Positions 16,391-25,535 of a stretch of 64,000 nt of DNA are shown in pieces. A program made the translations under genes and the position numbers. The stretch's first letter is position 1. Every line of letters starts with the position of its first letter. Below the pieces are notes generated by a model, which had not been told where the DNA came from, searched no databases, and saw only the letters and a program-made list of their open reading frames with translations. The stretch comes from an uncultured Alistipes sp. (GTDB lineage: Bacteria; Bacteroidota; Bacteroidia; Bacteroidales; Rikenellaceae): NCBI GenBank assembly GCA_910576555.1, contig CAJTIY010000001.1, forward strand, positions 248,001 to 312,000, given 5' to 3'.

Positions 16391-17302
16391 ATGTGGCTCA
16401 CATCGGCATTCGCCTCGGCGGCGCTGCTCGGACTCTACGACGCAGCGAAAAAAAAGGCACTTACGGACAACGCCGTGCTGCCCGTACTGTGGCTCAACAC
16501 CCTGTTTTCGACGCTCCTGTTCCTCCCGGCAATCCTCTCGTCGGCCTTCGCGACGGGGTGGCTCAACGGCACGCCGCTGGCCGTCGGACCGGGTTCGCTC
16601 CACGACCATGCGCTGGTCTTCCTCAAGTCGGCCATCGTGCTGACCTCTTGGATCTTCGGATACATAGGCATCAAATACCTCCCGCTCACGATCGTGGGTC
16701 CGATCAACGCCACGCGGCCCGTACTGGTGCTCGTCGGCGCCTTCCTCCTCTTCGGCGAACGGCTCAACGCCTTCCAGTGGACCGGCGTGGCGCTGGCCCT
16801 CGCATCGCTGCTGCTCTTGAGCCGGTCGGGACGCCGCGAAGGGGTCGACTTCGTCCGCAACCGCTGGATCGGTTGCATCGCGCTGGCCGCGCTGGCAGGC
16901 GCCGCGAGCGGTCTCTACGACAAGTTCATCATGACGCGTCTCGACGCCGTCTTCGTGCAGAGCTGGTTCAACCTCTACCAGTTGCTGCTGATGACCGCCG
17001 CAACGACGCTGCTGCACCGGTTCGCGCGCCGACGTCCGTCGACCCCGTTCCGCTGGAGCTGGGCCATCCCGCTGATCTCGATCCTGCTGTCGCTGGCCGA
17101 CTTCGCCTACTACGCGGCCCTGCGCGACCCGGAGGCGATGATCTCCGTCGTTTCGATGATCCGCCGCGGCTCGGTCGCGGTCTCGTTCCTCTGCGGCGCG
17201 GTGCTCTTCCGCGAACGCAACCTGCGTGCGAAGACGGTCGATCTGGCCTTCATCCTCGCCGGCATGGTGTTCCTCTGGCTGGGCTCGCGCCCCTCCGTGT
17301 GA
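16391..17302 (+). CDS. EamA/DMT-superfamily membrane transporter
   Basis: A very hydrophobic 303-residue protein with about ten membrane segments in two repeated halves, the arrangement of drug/metabolite transporters (EamA). The motif GPINATRPVLVLVGAFLLFGERL near the end of the first half is the typical repeat, matched by VVSMIRRGSVAVSFLCGAVL in the second. The substrate cannot be predicted. The gene stands alone between the AraC remnant and pheT, with its own promoter. The start at 16391 is the first ATG after the promoter. Confidence 0.85.
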   Translation: MWLTSAFASAALLGLYDAAKKKALTDNAVLPVLWLNTLFSTLLFLPAILSSAFATGWLNGTPLAVGPGSLHDHALVFLKSAIVLTSWIFGYIGIKYLPLTIVGPINATRPVLVLVGAFLLFGERLNAFQWTGVALALASLLLLSRSGRREGVDFVRNRWIGCIALAALAGAASGLYDKFIMTRLDAVFVQSWFNLYQLLLMTAATTLLHRFARRRPSTPFRWSWAIPLISILLSLADFAYYAALRDPEAMISVVSMIRRGSVAVSFLCGAVLFRERNLRAKTVDLAFILAGMVFLWLGSRPSV

Positions 17303-17345
17303 TATAATAAGCGGTGATTTTTAATGGCGTTTCCGGAAAAAACGC

Positions 17346-17353
17346 TATCTTTG
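17346..17353 (+). promoter_or_regulatory. Promoter -7 box of pheT
   Basis: A full TATCTTTG, 30 bases before the ATG at 17383. A short inverted pair (GCGTTT / AAACGC) lies just upstream and may be the terminator tail of the EamA gene or an operator. Confidence 0.7.
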
Positions 17354-17382
17354 CGAATCATTTCAGAAAACCGATACCGACC

Positions 17383-19848
17383 ATGAATATTTCCTACAAC
17401 TGGCTCAAGCGCTATATCGACATCGACCTTCCGGCCGAACGGGTGGCCGAAATCCTCACCGACATCGGCCTCGAAGTCGAAGGGCTCGAGAAGATCGAAA
17501 CCGTCCGCGGCGGTCTTCAGGGCGTCGTAGTAGGGGAGGTGCTCACCTGCACCGACCATCCCGACTCGGACCACCTCCACCTCACGACGGTCGACGTCGG
17601 CGGCGAGACGCCGCTGCCGATCGTCTGCGGCGCCGCCAACTGCCGGGCCGGACTGAAGGTGCTGTGCGCCACGGTGGGCGCCGTGCTCTACCCGAACGGC
17701 GGCGACGAGGAGTTCAAGATCAAGCGCAGCAAGATCCGCGGCGCGGAGTCGCTCGGCATGCTCTGCGCCGATGCCGAGCTCGGCATCGGAGCTTCGCACG
17801 ACGGCATCATGGAACTCCCGGCCGACGCACCCGTGGGCATGCCGGCGAAGGAGTACCTCCGCATCGAGGAGGACTGGCTCATTGCGATCGGCCTGACGCC
17901 CAACCGCGCCGACGCCGCCTCGCACATCGGTGTGGCGCGCGACCTCGCGGCCTACCTGCAGAGCCGCGGCTCGGAAGTCCGCGTGCAGCTGCCCGATGTC
18001 GCGGCCTTCGCGGTAGACGACCGCGAGCTGCCCGTGACGGTGCGCGTGGAAAATGCCGAAGCGTGCCCGCGTTACGTCGGGGTGACGGTCAAGGGGTGCA
18101 AGATCGGCCCTTCGCCCGAGTGGATGCAGAACTGCCTGCGCGCCGCGGGCATCAACCCCAAGAACAATCTGGTCGACATCACCAACTTCGTGCTCTTCGA
18201 GCTCGGCCAGCCGCTGCACGCCTTCGACGCCTCGAAGATCGAGGGCCGCGAAGTGGTGGTGCGCACCTGCGCCGCAGGCACCCCCTTCGTGACGCTCGAC
18301 GGCACGGAGCGCAAGCTCACCGACGAGGACCTGATGATCTGCTCGGCCGAGCGCCCGATGTGCATCGCCGGCGTCTTCGGCGGCCTCGACTCGGGCATCG
18401 GCGAGACGACGACCGACGTCTTCATCGAGAGCGCCTACTTCAACCCCGTGTGGGTCCGCAAGACGGCCAAGCGCTTCGGTCTGAACACCGACGCCTCGTT
18501 CCGCTTCGAACGCGGCATCGACCCCAACATGCAGGTCTACGCCGCCAAGCGCGCCGCGCTGCTGTTCAAGGAGCTGGCCGGCGGCACGATCTCGAGCGAC
18601 CTGACCGACTTCTATCCCGCGCCGATCGCCGACTTCACCTTCGACGTCTCGCTCGCACGCGTGAATGCGCTCATCGGCAAGGAGCTCCCCGAAGAGACCG
18701 TGCGCACGATCCTCGAAGCGCTCGAAATCACCATCCTCGCCGAGCACGACGGCGTTCTGACGGTGGCCGTGCCCCCGTACCGCGTCGACGTGCGGCGCGA
18801 AGCCGACCTGATCGAGGAGATCCTCCGCATCTACGGCTACAACAACGTCGAAATCCCCGCACGGGTGAAGTCGACGCTCTCCTATGCGCCGCAGCCCGAC
18901 CGCGACAAACTGATCAACCGCGCCGCCGACTTCCTCACCGACAACGGCTTCACGGAGATCATGTCCAACTCGCTGACGAAAGCCTCCTACTACGAGGGAC
19001 TCGAAAGCTGCCCGGCCGACCGCTGCGTGCGGATTCTCAATCCGTTGAGCACCGACCTGAACGTCATGCGCCAGACGCTGCTGTTCCACATGCTCGAGGC
19101 GATCGAGCTCAACGCCAACCGCAAGAACGGCGACCTGAAGCTCTACGAACTGGGCAACTGCTACTTCTACGACGAGGCGAAACGCACGCCCGAACAGCCG
19201 CTTTCGGCCTACACCGAGGAGTACCGGCTCGCCATCGCCATGACGGGACTCGCCGAGCCCGCCTCGTGGAACGCACAGCCCGTCAAGGCCTCGTTCTTCA
19301 CGCTGCGCGCCATCGCCGAGAAGCTCCTGCGCCGCTTCGGCATCGACATCTACGCCCTCAAGAGCGAGCCGCTGCACAACGATCTCTTCGACGACGGCCT
19401 CCTCCTCGCACTCAACGGCAAGGAGCTGCTGCGCATCGGCTCGGTCGGCGCCAAGATCCGCCGCCGCTCGGGCGTGAAGCAGGAGGTGTTCTACCTCGAA
19501 ATGAACTTCGACGCGCTGATCCGCTCGACGAAGAAGCACCGCATCGCGGCCGAGGAGCTCTCGAAGTTCCCCGAGGTAAAACGCGACCTCGCGCTGCTCG
19601 TCGACCGCTCGGTCACCTTCGCTGCGCTGCGCGAGGTGGCCTTCGCTACGGAGCGCAAGCTGCTCAAGAGCGTCGCGCTGTTCGACGTCTACGAGGGCGA
19701 CAAGCTCCCCGAAGGCAAGAAATCCTATGCCTTGAGCTTCGTGCTGGAGGACAAGAGCCGCACGCTCGACGACAAGACGATCGAGCGGGTCATGGCCAAC
19801 CTCACCCGGCAGTTCGAGCAGAAGTGCGGGGCGCAGGTCCGGGCCTGA
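17383..19848 (+). CDS. pheT: Phenylalanine-tRNA ligase beta subunit
   Basis: A cytosolic 821-residue subunit of the alpha2-beta2 enzyme that charges tRNA-Phe. The visible order is: start MNISYNWLKRYID; a tRNA-binding EMAP-like domain (VVVGEVLTCTDHPDSDHLHL); the B3/B4 editing domain (NNLVDITNFVLFELGQPLHA); the B5 domain (RVDVRREADLIEEILRIYGY); the catalytic-like core (TDNGFTEIMSNSL); and a C-terminal FDX-ACB domain (KFPEVKRDLALLVDRSVTF). Length is normal for the family. pheS is not adjacent, which is common in Bacteroidetes. The ATG at 17383 lies directly after a strong promoter. Confidence 0.97.
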   Translation: MNISYNWLKRYIDIDLPAERVAEILTDIGLEVEGLEKIETVRGGLQGVVVGEVLTCTDHPDSDHLHLTTVDVGGETPLPIVCGAANCRAGLKVLCATVGAVLYPNGGDEEFKIKRSKIRGAESLGMLCADAELGIGASHDGIMELPADAPVGMPAKEYLRIEEDWLIAIGLTPNRADAASHIGVARDLAAYLQSRGSEVRVQLPDVAAFAVDDRELPVTVRVENAEACPRYVGVTVKGCKIGPSPEWMQNCLRAAGINPKNNLVDITNFVLFELGQPLHAFDASKIEGREVVVRTCAAGTPFVTLDGTERKLTDEDLMICSAERPMCIAGVFGGLDSGIGETTTDVFIESAYFNPVWVRKTAKRFGLNTDASFRFERGIDPNMQVYAAKRAALLFKELAGGTISSDLTDFYPAPIADFTFDVSLARVNALIGKELPEETVRTILEALEITILAEHDGVLTVAVPPYRVDVRREADLIEEILRIYGYNNVEIPARVKSTLSYAPQPDRDKLINRAADFLTDNGFTEIMSNSLTKASYYEGLESCPADRCVRILNPLSTDLNVMRQTLLFHMLEAIELNANRKNGDLKLYELGNCYFYDEAKRTPEQPLSAYTEEYRLAIAMTGLAEPASWNAQPVKASFFTLRAIAEKLLRRFGIDIYALKSEPLHNDLFDDGLLLALNGKELLRIGSVGAKIRRRSGVKQEVFYLEMNFDALIRSTKKHRIAAEELSKFPEVKRDLALLVDRSVTFAALREVAFATERKLLKSVALFDVYEGDKLPEGKKSYALSFVLEDKSRTLDDKTIERVMANLTRQFEQKCGAQVRA

Positions 19849-19882
19849 CACGAAAAGGCACGACCGACCGCCATCCATTAAC

Positions 19883-19910
19883 GAGGAGAGTCCGGTTCCG
19901 GGCTCTCCTC
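19883..19910 (+). terminator. Terminator of pheT
   Basis: A 13-bp stem (19883-19895 with 19898-19910, one G-T wobble) around a two-base loop, about 35 bases after the pheT stop. Confidence 0.7.
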
Positions 19911-19988
19911 ATCGTTCGTACAGAATCGAGATGCCGCGCCTGTCAGCCCCGAACGACAGTCTGTCGGCGAAAAAACGCGATATCTTCT

Positions 19989-19996
19989 TACCTTTG
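19989..19996 (+). promoter_or_regulatory. Promoter -7 box of the zinc-ribbon remnant
   Basis: TACCTTTG, a full match to TAnnTTTG, 23 bases before the ATG at 20019. The promoter has outlived the gene. Confidence 0.5.
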
Positions 19997-20018
19997 CCGA
20001 CACGAACGACATGAGGAT

Positions 20019-20120
20019 ATGGAACCGAACTATTGTCAGAGCTGCGGCATGCTGCTCACGAGCGACGAACAGAAAGGTACGAATGCCGACAGCTGCCGCA
20101 GTACATCCGCCGCTTTCCCG
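20019..20120 (+). pseudogene. Zinc-ribbon protein remnant
   Basis: The first 24 codons (MEPNYCQSCGMLLTSDEQKG, TNAD) match the start of the small zf-ribbon_2 proteins, with CxxC and the GTNAD segment. The second half of the ribbon (YCxYC) is missing. What follows is a short alien stretch that runs into the end of the convergent AraC gene. An internal deletion explains this best. The end position is approximate. Confidence 0.55.
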
Positions 20121-20164
20121 GCGGCCCGACCGATCCGGCGGGCAGGCGTCGTTCCGATTTACGC

Positions 20165-21016
20165 CTACCGGTCGTCGTTGCGGTATTCGATGGGCGTACG
20201 CCCCGTATGTTTCTTGAAATAGCGTCCCAGATAGGACTGGTCGGGGAAATGGAGCCGATAGGCGATCTCCTGCACCGACAGATCGGTGGTCTGCAGCAAC
20301 ATCTTGATCTCCAGCACCACGGCTCTGTCGATGAACTCCTTCACCGAACAACGCGCCACATGACGCACGATGGTCGAAAGATAGCGCGTCGAGACGCAGA
20401 GCCGGTCGGCGTAGTAGCCCACCTCGCGATGCCGCCTGTACTCCTCCTGCACGAGCCCGACGAACCGGTGGAAAAGCTCCGTCTGGCGGTTCGACGCGAC
20501 CGACTCCTCGCGCTCGGAGTGTCCGGCGCGACGCAGATACTTGTCGTAGATCTCCAGCATGACATTCTGCAGCCGGTTGCGGATGATCGTGTTGCGGAAC
20601 ATGTTCTCCCGGTCGGAATAGGTGTACTCCGCCATGCGGAACCAGACCCGCATTCCCTCGACGCGGGACGGAGCCGGGTGGCTGATCGGATGTTCGCGAA
20701 GCGTACGGAAAAATGCGGGTTCGAGCCGGAAGCTCGCCTCGGCGAAGAGCTCACGCGAGAAGACGCAATAGTCGGCGCGGAAATGCTCCGACCGGTCCGT
20801 GAGCATGAACATCGCCCCCGGCAGCAGAATCAGCAGCGTTCCGGGCGTCACGCTGCCGCGACTCTGGTCGACGAGCGCCTCGGCGCGTCCCGACCGGCAG
20901 AGGACGATGGCCGCGACCTCGCAGCGGTGGAAACAGGCTCCGAAGCAGGCGAATTCGGACGTCCCGACGACGAACCGTTCGCCGTCGGCCGTCCGCAGAG
21001 GATTGTCGATCTCCAT
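20165..21016 (-). CDS. AraC-family transcriptional regulator, divergent from the RND efflux operon
   Basis: A 283-residue regulator with an N-terminal cupin-like ligand domain (FACFGACFHRCEVAAIVLCR; LLPGAMFMLT) and a C-terminal AraC double helix-turn-helix (YYADRLCVSTRYLSTIVRHV, and IAYRLHFPDQSYLGRYFKKHTG). It is transcribed away from the efflux operon at 21179 and shares with it an interval carrying a palindrome, so it most likely controls that operon and perhaps itself. The ATG at 21016 is preferred to the TTG at 21037. The ligand is unknown; bile acids or other amphiphiles are plausible for a gut organism but nothing in the sequence shows it. Confidence 0.9.
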   Translation of the reverse strand: MEIDNPLRTADGERFVVGTSEFACFGACFHRCEVAAIVLCRSGRAEALVDQSRGSVTPGTLLILLPGAMFMLTDRSEHFRADYCVFSRELFAEASFRLEPAFFRTLREHPISHPAPSRVEGMRVWFRMAEYTYSDRENMFRNTIIRNRLQNVMLEIYDKYLRRAGHSEREESVASNRQTELFHRFVGLVQEEYRRHREVGYYADRLCVSTRYLSTIVRHVARCSVKEFIDRAVVLEIKMLLQTTDLSVQEIAYRLHFPDQSYLGRYFKKHTGRTPIEYRNDDR

Positions 21017-21109
21017 TGCAGTTCTTTTTTCGAACAAAAATAGAGTTTTTTCTCGGATTCTGCCGCAATTTGTTCCGAAAAGTACTTACAATGTTCGCAA
21101 TATAATGGC

Positions 21110-21123
21110 TTAACGCTCGTTAA
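21110..21123. promoter_or_regulatory. Palindrome in the AraC/RND divergent interval, possible operator
   Basis: The palindrome TTAACGCTCGTTAA has 6-bp arms and a 2-base centre. It lies seven bases upstream of the efflux operon's -7 box (21131-21138), at about -35 to -22 from the expected transcription start. It is well placed for a regulator binding site. Confidence 0.45.
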
Positions 21124-21130
21124 AATAGGG

Positions 21131-21138
21131 TACTTTTG
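21131..21138 (+). promoter_or_regulatory. Promoter -7 box of the RND efflux operon
   Basis: TACTTTTG fits TAnnTTTG; the expected transcription start is near 21145, 34 bases before the adaptor ATG. Confidence 0.65.
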
Positions 21139-21178
21139 CATCCAAAAAAGTTTTCCAGTAATAAAACAGAGAGGAATT

Positions 21179-22345
21179 ATGAAACAAACATTCGTGAAAG
21201 CCGCCCTCATGGCAGGGTGCATGGCCGCCGCCGCGTGCGGCGAGGCCCCCACGGCAACGGCCCCCGGCCAATACGCCGTGCTGACCGTCGCTACCGCCGA
21301 TCGCGTGATTCCGGCGAACTATCCCGCGACGATCCGCGGCCGTCAGGACATCGCGATCTATCCGCAGGTTTCGGGCACGATATCGCGTCTCTGCATCACC
21401 GAAGGCCAGCACGTCACGCAGGGACAGCCCCTGTTCATCATCGATCAGGTCCCCTATAAAGCCGCCCTGCAGACAGCCGAAGCGAATGTCGCAGCAGCGA
21501 AAGCGGGCGTAGCCACCGCACGTCTCACCTTCGACGCGAAGAAGGAGCTGTTCGCCAAGAACATCATCTCGCAGTTCGAGCTGTCGACGGCCGAGAATAC
21601 GCTGCTGACCGCCGAGGCGCAGCTGGCGCAGGCCGAGGCGCAGCGCGTCAACGCGGCGAACAACCTCTCCTACACGGTGGTGAAGGCCCCGGCCAACGGC
21701 GTGGCGGGTACGCTCCCGTACCGCGTCGGCGCTCTGGTGAGCCCCTCGATTCCGCAGCCGCTCACCACCGTATCCGACAACTCGACCGTCTACGTCTACT
21801 TCTCGATGAGCGAAAACCAGTTGCTCGACCTCACGCGCCGCTACGGCTCGATCGCCGCGACGCTCGAATCGATGCCCGACGTACAGCTGCTGCTCAACGA
21901 CGGCTCGCTCTACGAGCACGCAGGCCGCATCGAATCGATCAGCGGCGTGATCGACCCCTCGACGGGCAGCGCACAGCTCCGCGCAGCCTTCCCCAACGCC
22001 GGAGGACTGCTCCACAGCGGCGGTGCGGGCAATGTCGTCCTGCCGCGCACGTATGAAAACTGCATCGTCGTACCGCAGCACGCCACGTTCGAGCTGCAGG
22101 ACAAGGTCTATGTCTATAAACTCGTCGACGGCAAGGCCTCGTCGTCCATGATCGAGGTCGACAAGATCTCGAACGGCCGCGAGTACATCGTCGAATCGGG
22201 TCTCGCCCCGGGCGACGTGATCGTAGCCGAAGGCGTCGGTCTGCTGCGCGAAGGCACCCCCGTCGTACCCAAAGCCGCAGCGGCGCCCGCAGCCGGAGAG
22301 GCAGCGCAGAAAGCTACGGCAAACGAAACCGGAAAGGAGGAATAA
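21179..22345 (+). CDS. RND efflux periplasmic adaptor (MexA/AcrA type)
   Basis: A 388-residue lipoprotein (AAAC, Cys20) that bridges the inner-membrane pump and outer-membrane channel. The order is: barrel-sandwich half (ATIRGRQDIAIYPQVSGTIS), an alpha-hairpin rich in Ala, Glu and Gln (residues about 95-160), the returning lipoyl half (YTVVKAPANGVAGTLPYRVG), a beta-barrel, and the membrane-proximal domain (ESGLAPGDVIVAEGV). The tail is rich in Ala, Pro and Glu. It is the first gene of a three-gene operon; the pump gene starts three bases after its stop. Confidence 0.95.
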   Translation: MKQTFVKAALMAGCMAAAACGEAPTATAPGQYAVLTVATADRVIPANYPATIRGRQDIAIYPQVSGTISRLCITEGQHVTQGQPLFIIDQVPYKAALQTAEANVAAAKAGVATARLTFDAKKELFAKNIISQFELSTAENTLLTAEAQLAQAEAQRVNAANNLSYTVVKAPANGVAGTLPYRVGALVSPSIPQPLTTVSDNSTVYVYFSMSENQLLDLTRRYGSIAATLESMPDVQLLLNDGSLYEHAGRIESISGVIDPSTGSAQLRAAFPNAGGLLHSGGAGNVVLPRTYENCIVVPQHATFELQDKVYVYKLVDGKASSSMIEVDKISNGREYIVESGLAPGDVIVAEGVGLLREGTPVVPKAAAAPAAGEAAQKATANETGKEE

Positions 22346-22348
22346 TCT

Positions 22349-25300
22349 ATGACACTCAAACACTTCATCGAACGCCCGGTACTGGCGTCCGTCATCTCCA
22401 TCGTCATCGTCATCGCCGGTCTGATCGGCCTCGCGACGCTGCCCGTGGAGCAGTATCCCGACATCGCACCTCCGACGGTGATGGTGCGCGCCTCCTATCC
22501 GGGCGCCAGCGCCGAAACGATCCAGAAGTCGGTCATCGTACCCCTCGAACAGGCGATCAACGGCGTGGAGGACATGACCTACATGACCTCCAGCGCAGCG
22601 GTCGGCAGCGCCTCCGTCACGGTCTACTTCCGTCAGGGCACCGACGCCGACATGGCCGCCGTCAACGTCCAGAACAAAGTCTCCCGCGCCGCGGGACAGC
22701 TGCCGAGCGAAGTGACGCAGATCGGCGTGCAGACCATGAAGCGCCAGACCTCCATGATCAAGATCTTCTCGCTATACAGTCCCGACGACAGCTACGACGA
22801 GGTATTCCTCTCCAACTACGCGAAGATCAACATCGAACCCCGCATCCTGCGTATCGCGGGCGTGGGCGAGGCCTTCACGCTGGGCGCCGACTACTCGATG
22901 CGCATCTGGCTCAAGCCCGACATCATGGCGCAGTACAAGCTCATCCCCTCGGACATCATCGGCATGCTGGCCGAGCAGAACATCGAGGCGGCGACCGGTA
23001 CGCTGGGCGAGAACTCCGACAACGCCTTCCAGTACACGATGAAATACAGCGGCCGCAAGGCGACCCCCGAAGAGTTCGAGCAGTTCGTCATCGCGGCGCT
23101 GCCAAGCGGCGAGGTGCTCCGCCTGAAGGATGTCGCCGACATCGAGCTGGGCAGCGAATCCTACGCCTATAAAGGGTACACCAACGGTCATCCGGGCGTC
23201 AGCACGATGGTCTTCCAGACGGCCGGGTCCAACGCCACGCAGGTCGTCAACGACATCGACGCGCTGCTCGAAGAGGTGCGGGCCGATCTGCCGAAAGGGG
23301 TCGACATCGCCCACCTGCACAGCGTCAACGACTTCCTCTACGCCTCGATCAACGAAGTGCTCAAGACCTTGATCGAAGCCATCATCCTCGTCGTGCTGGT
23401 GGTCTACGTCTTCCTGCAGGACATCCGCTCGACGCTCATCCCCACGGTCTCGATCCTCGTGGCGCTGATCGGCACGTTCGCCTTCCTGTCGGTGGCGGGC
23501 TTCTCGATCAACCTGCTGACGCTCTTCGCACTGGTGTTGGCGATCGGTACGGTCGTCGACGACGCCATCATCGTCGTCGAGGCGGTGCAGGCGCGCTTCG
23601 ACGCCGGCTACAAATCCTCCTACATGGCCACCATCGACGCCATGTCGGGCATCACGTCGGCCATCGTCACCTCGACGCTGGTCTTCATGGCCGTGTTCAT
23701 CCCCGTGGCCATGATGGGCGGCACGTCGGGCGTCTTCTACACGCAGTTCGGTATTACGATGGCCGTGGCCGTCGGCCTCTCGGCCGTCAACGCCCTCACG
23801 CTGTCGCCGGCCCTCTGCGCCCTGATTCTCAAGCCCTACATGGACGAGAACGGCGAGATGCGCGATAACTTCGCCGCCCGTTTCCGCAAGGCCTTCAACA
23901 CGGCCTTCAACGCGATGATCAACAAGTACAAGCACGGCGTGCTGCTGTTCATCAAGCACAAGTGGCTGATGTGGTCGACGCTGGCTCTCGCATTCGGCGC
24001 ACTGGCGCTGCTGATGAACAACACCAAGACGGGTCTGGTGCCCGACGAGGATCAGGGTACGATCATGGTCAACGTCACGACCGCTCCCGGCTCGTCGCTC
24101 GCCGAGACGCACAAGGTCATGGAGGAGGTCGCGACGCGCATGCAGGGGATTCCCCAGATCCGCGACTTCATGCAGGTTGCCGGCTACGGCATGATCGCCG
24201 GACAGGGCTCCTCCTACGGTATGTGCATCATCAAGCTCAAGGACTGGGAGCAGCGTCCCGACAAGAGCGATGCGGTGAATGCCGTCATCGGCCAGATCTA
24301 CGGACGCACTGCCGACATCAAGGACGCGCAGATCTTCGCCGTGGCTCCGCCCATGATCTCGGGTTACGGCTCCTCGACCGGTTTCTCGATGCACCTGCAG
24401 GACAAGGCCGGCGGCGACCTGACCGACTTCTACAACATCTACCTGAAGTTCATCGGCGCCCTGAACCAGCGTCCTGAAATCGCACGCGCCTACTCGACCT
24501 TCAACATCAACTTCCCGCAGTACCTCGTCGACATCGACGCTGCGAAGGCCAAGCGTGCCGGCGTCTCGCCGAACACGATCCTCTCGACCCTCGCGGGCTA
24601 CTACGGCGGCCAGTACGTCTCGAACGTCAACCGCTTCTCGAAGATGTATTACGTGACGATTCAGGCCGATCCGAAATACCGCCTCGACACCGAGTCGCTC
24701 CAGAACGTCTTCGTCCGCACGACGAGCGGCGAGATGGCCCCCTTGAGCCAGTTCGTCAACCTGACGCGCGTCTACGGCTCGGAGGTGCTCAACCGTTTCA
24801 ACCTCTACAGCTCGATCGCCGTGAGCGGCACCCCGGCCGACGGCTACTCGTCGGGCGACGCGATCGCGGCCATCCGCGAGGTCGCCGCACAGGTGCTGCC
24901 GAAGGGCTACGGCTACGACTTCGACGGCATCACGCGCGAGGAGGCGCAGACGGGCAGCAACACGGCCATCATCTTCGGCATCTGTATTCTGCTCATCTAC
25001 CTGATCTTGAGCGCGCTCTACGAGAGCTTCCTCATTCCGTTCGCCGTCATTCTGTCGGTTCCGTGCGGTCTGATGGGTTCGTTCCTCTTCGCCAAGATGA
25101 TGGGACTCGAGAACAACATCTACCTGCAGACGGGTCTGATCATGCTGATCGGCCTTCTGGCCAAGACGGCCATTCTGCTCACGGAGTATGCCGGCGACCG
25201 CCGTCGCGCGGGCATGAGCCTCACGCAGGCAGCGGTCTCGGCCGCGAAGGTCCGTCTGCGCCCCATCTTGATGACGGTCCTCACGATGGTCTTCGGTATG

Positions 25301-25531
25301 ATCCCGCTGGTACTGGCCCACGGCGTGGGCGCCAACGGCAACTCGACCCTCGGAACGGGCGTCGTCGGCGGCATGATCGTCGGCACGCTGGCGCTGCTGT
25401 TCCTCGTACCGACGCTCTTCATCGTCTTCCAGACGCTGCAGGAGAAGATCAAACCCATCGAGTTCGATCCCGATCCGCAGTGGTCGGTCCGTGCCGAGAT
25501 CGAACAGGTTAACAACGACAAGGAGGAGTAA
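22349..25531 (+). CDS. RND multidrug efflux pump, inner-membrane transporter (AcrB/MexB, HAE1 family)
   Basis: A 1060-residue proton-driven pump with 12 membrane segments and two large periplasmic loops, the standard length. It starts MTLKHFIERPVLASVISIVI with the usual FIxRPVLA motif. The paired aspartates of the proton relay are visible in TM4 (AIGTVVDDAIIVVEAVQ). Conserved AGQLPSEVTQIGVQT and LAKTAILLTEYAGDRR segments are present. It would work with the adaptor before it and the channel after it to expel amphiphilic drugs, detergents or bile salts. The substrate range cannot be read from the sequence. Confidence 0.97.
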   Translation: MTLKHFIERPVLASVISIVIVIAGLIGLATLPVEQYPDIAPPTVMVRASYPGASAETIQKSVIVPLEQAINGVEDMTYMTSSAAVGSASVTVYFRQGTDADMAAVNVQNKVSRAAGQLPSEVTQIGVQTMKRQTSMIKIFSLYSPDDSYDEVFLSNYAKINIEPRILRIAGVGEAFTLGADYSMRIWLKPDIMAQYKLIPSDIIGMLAEQNIEAATGTLGENSDNAFQYTMKYSGRKATPEEFEQFVIAALPSGEVLRLKDVADIELGSESYAYKGYTNGHPGVSTMVFQTAGSNATQVVNDIDALLEEVRADLPKGVDIAHLHSVNDFLYASINEVLKTLIEAIILVVLVVYVFLQDIRSTLIPTVSILVALIGTFAFLSVAGFSINLLTLFALVLAIGTVVDDAIIVVEAVQARFDAGYKSSYMATIDAMSGITSAIVTSTLVFMAVFIPVAMMGGTSGVFYTQFGITMAVAVGLSAVNALTLSPALCALILKPYMDENGEMRDNFAARFRKAFNTAFNAMINKYKHGVLLFIKHKWLMWSTLALAFGALALLMNNTKTGLVPDEDQGTIMVNVTTAPGSSLAETHKVMEEVATRMQGIPQIRDFMQVAGYGMIAGQGSSYGMCIIKLKDWEQRPDKSDAVNAVIGQIYGRTADIKDAQIFAVAPPMISGYGSSTGFSMHLQDKAGGDLTDFYNIYLKFIGALNQRPEIARAYSTFNINFPQYLVDIDAAKAKRAGVSPNTILSTLAGYYGGQYVSNVNRFSKMYYVTIQADPKYRLDTESLQNVFVRTTSGEMAPLSQFVNLTRVYGSEVLNRFNLYSSIAVSGTPADGYSSGDAIAAIREVAAQVLPKGYGYDFDGITREEAQTGSNTAIIFGICILLIYLILSALYESFLIPFAVILSVPCGLMGSFLFAKMMGLENNIYLQTGLIMLIGLLAKTAILLTEYAGDRRRAGMSLTQAAVSAAKVRLRPILMTVLTMVFGMIPLVLAHGVGANGNSTLGTGVVGGMIVGTLALLFLVPTLFIVFQTLQEKIKPIEFDPDPQWSVRAEIEQVNNDKEE

Positions 25532-25535
25532 TGAC

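Noticed and set aside
17110..19878. A 922-codon open frame on the minus strand opposite pheT.
   Set aside because: It mirrors pheT codons in high-GC DNA, has a biased composition and no family match; pheT on the other strand is certain.
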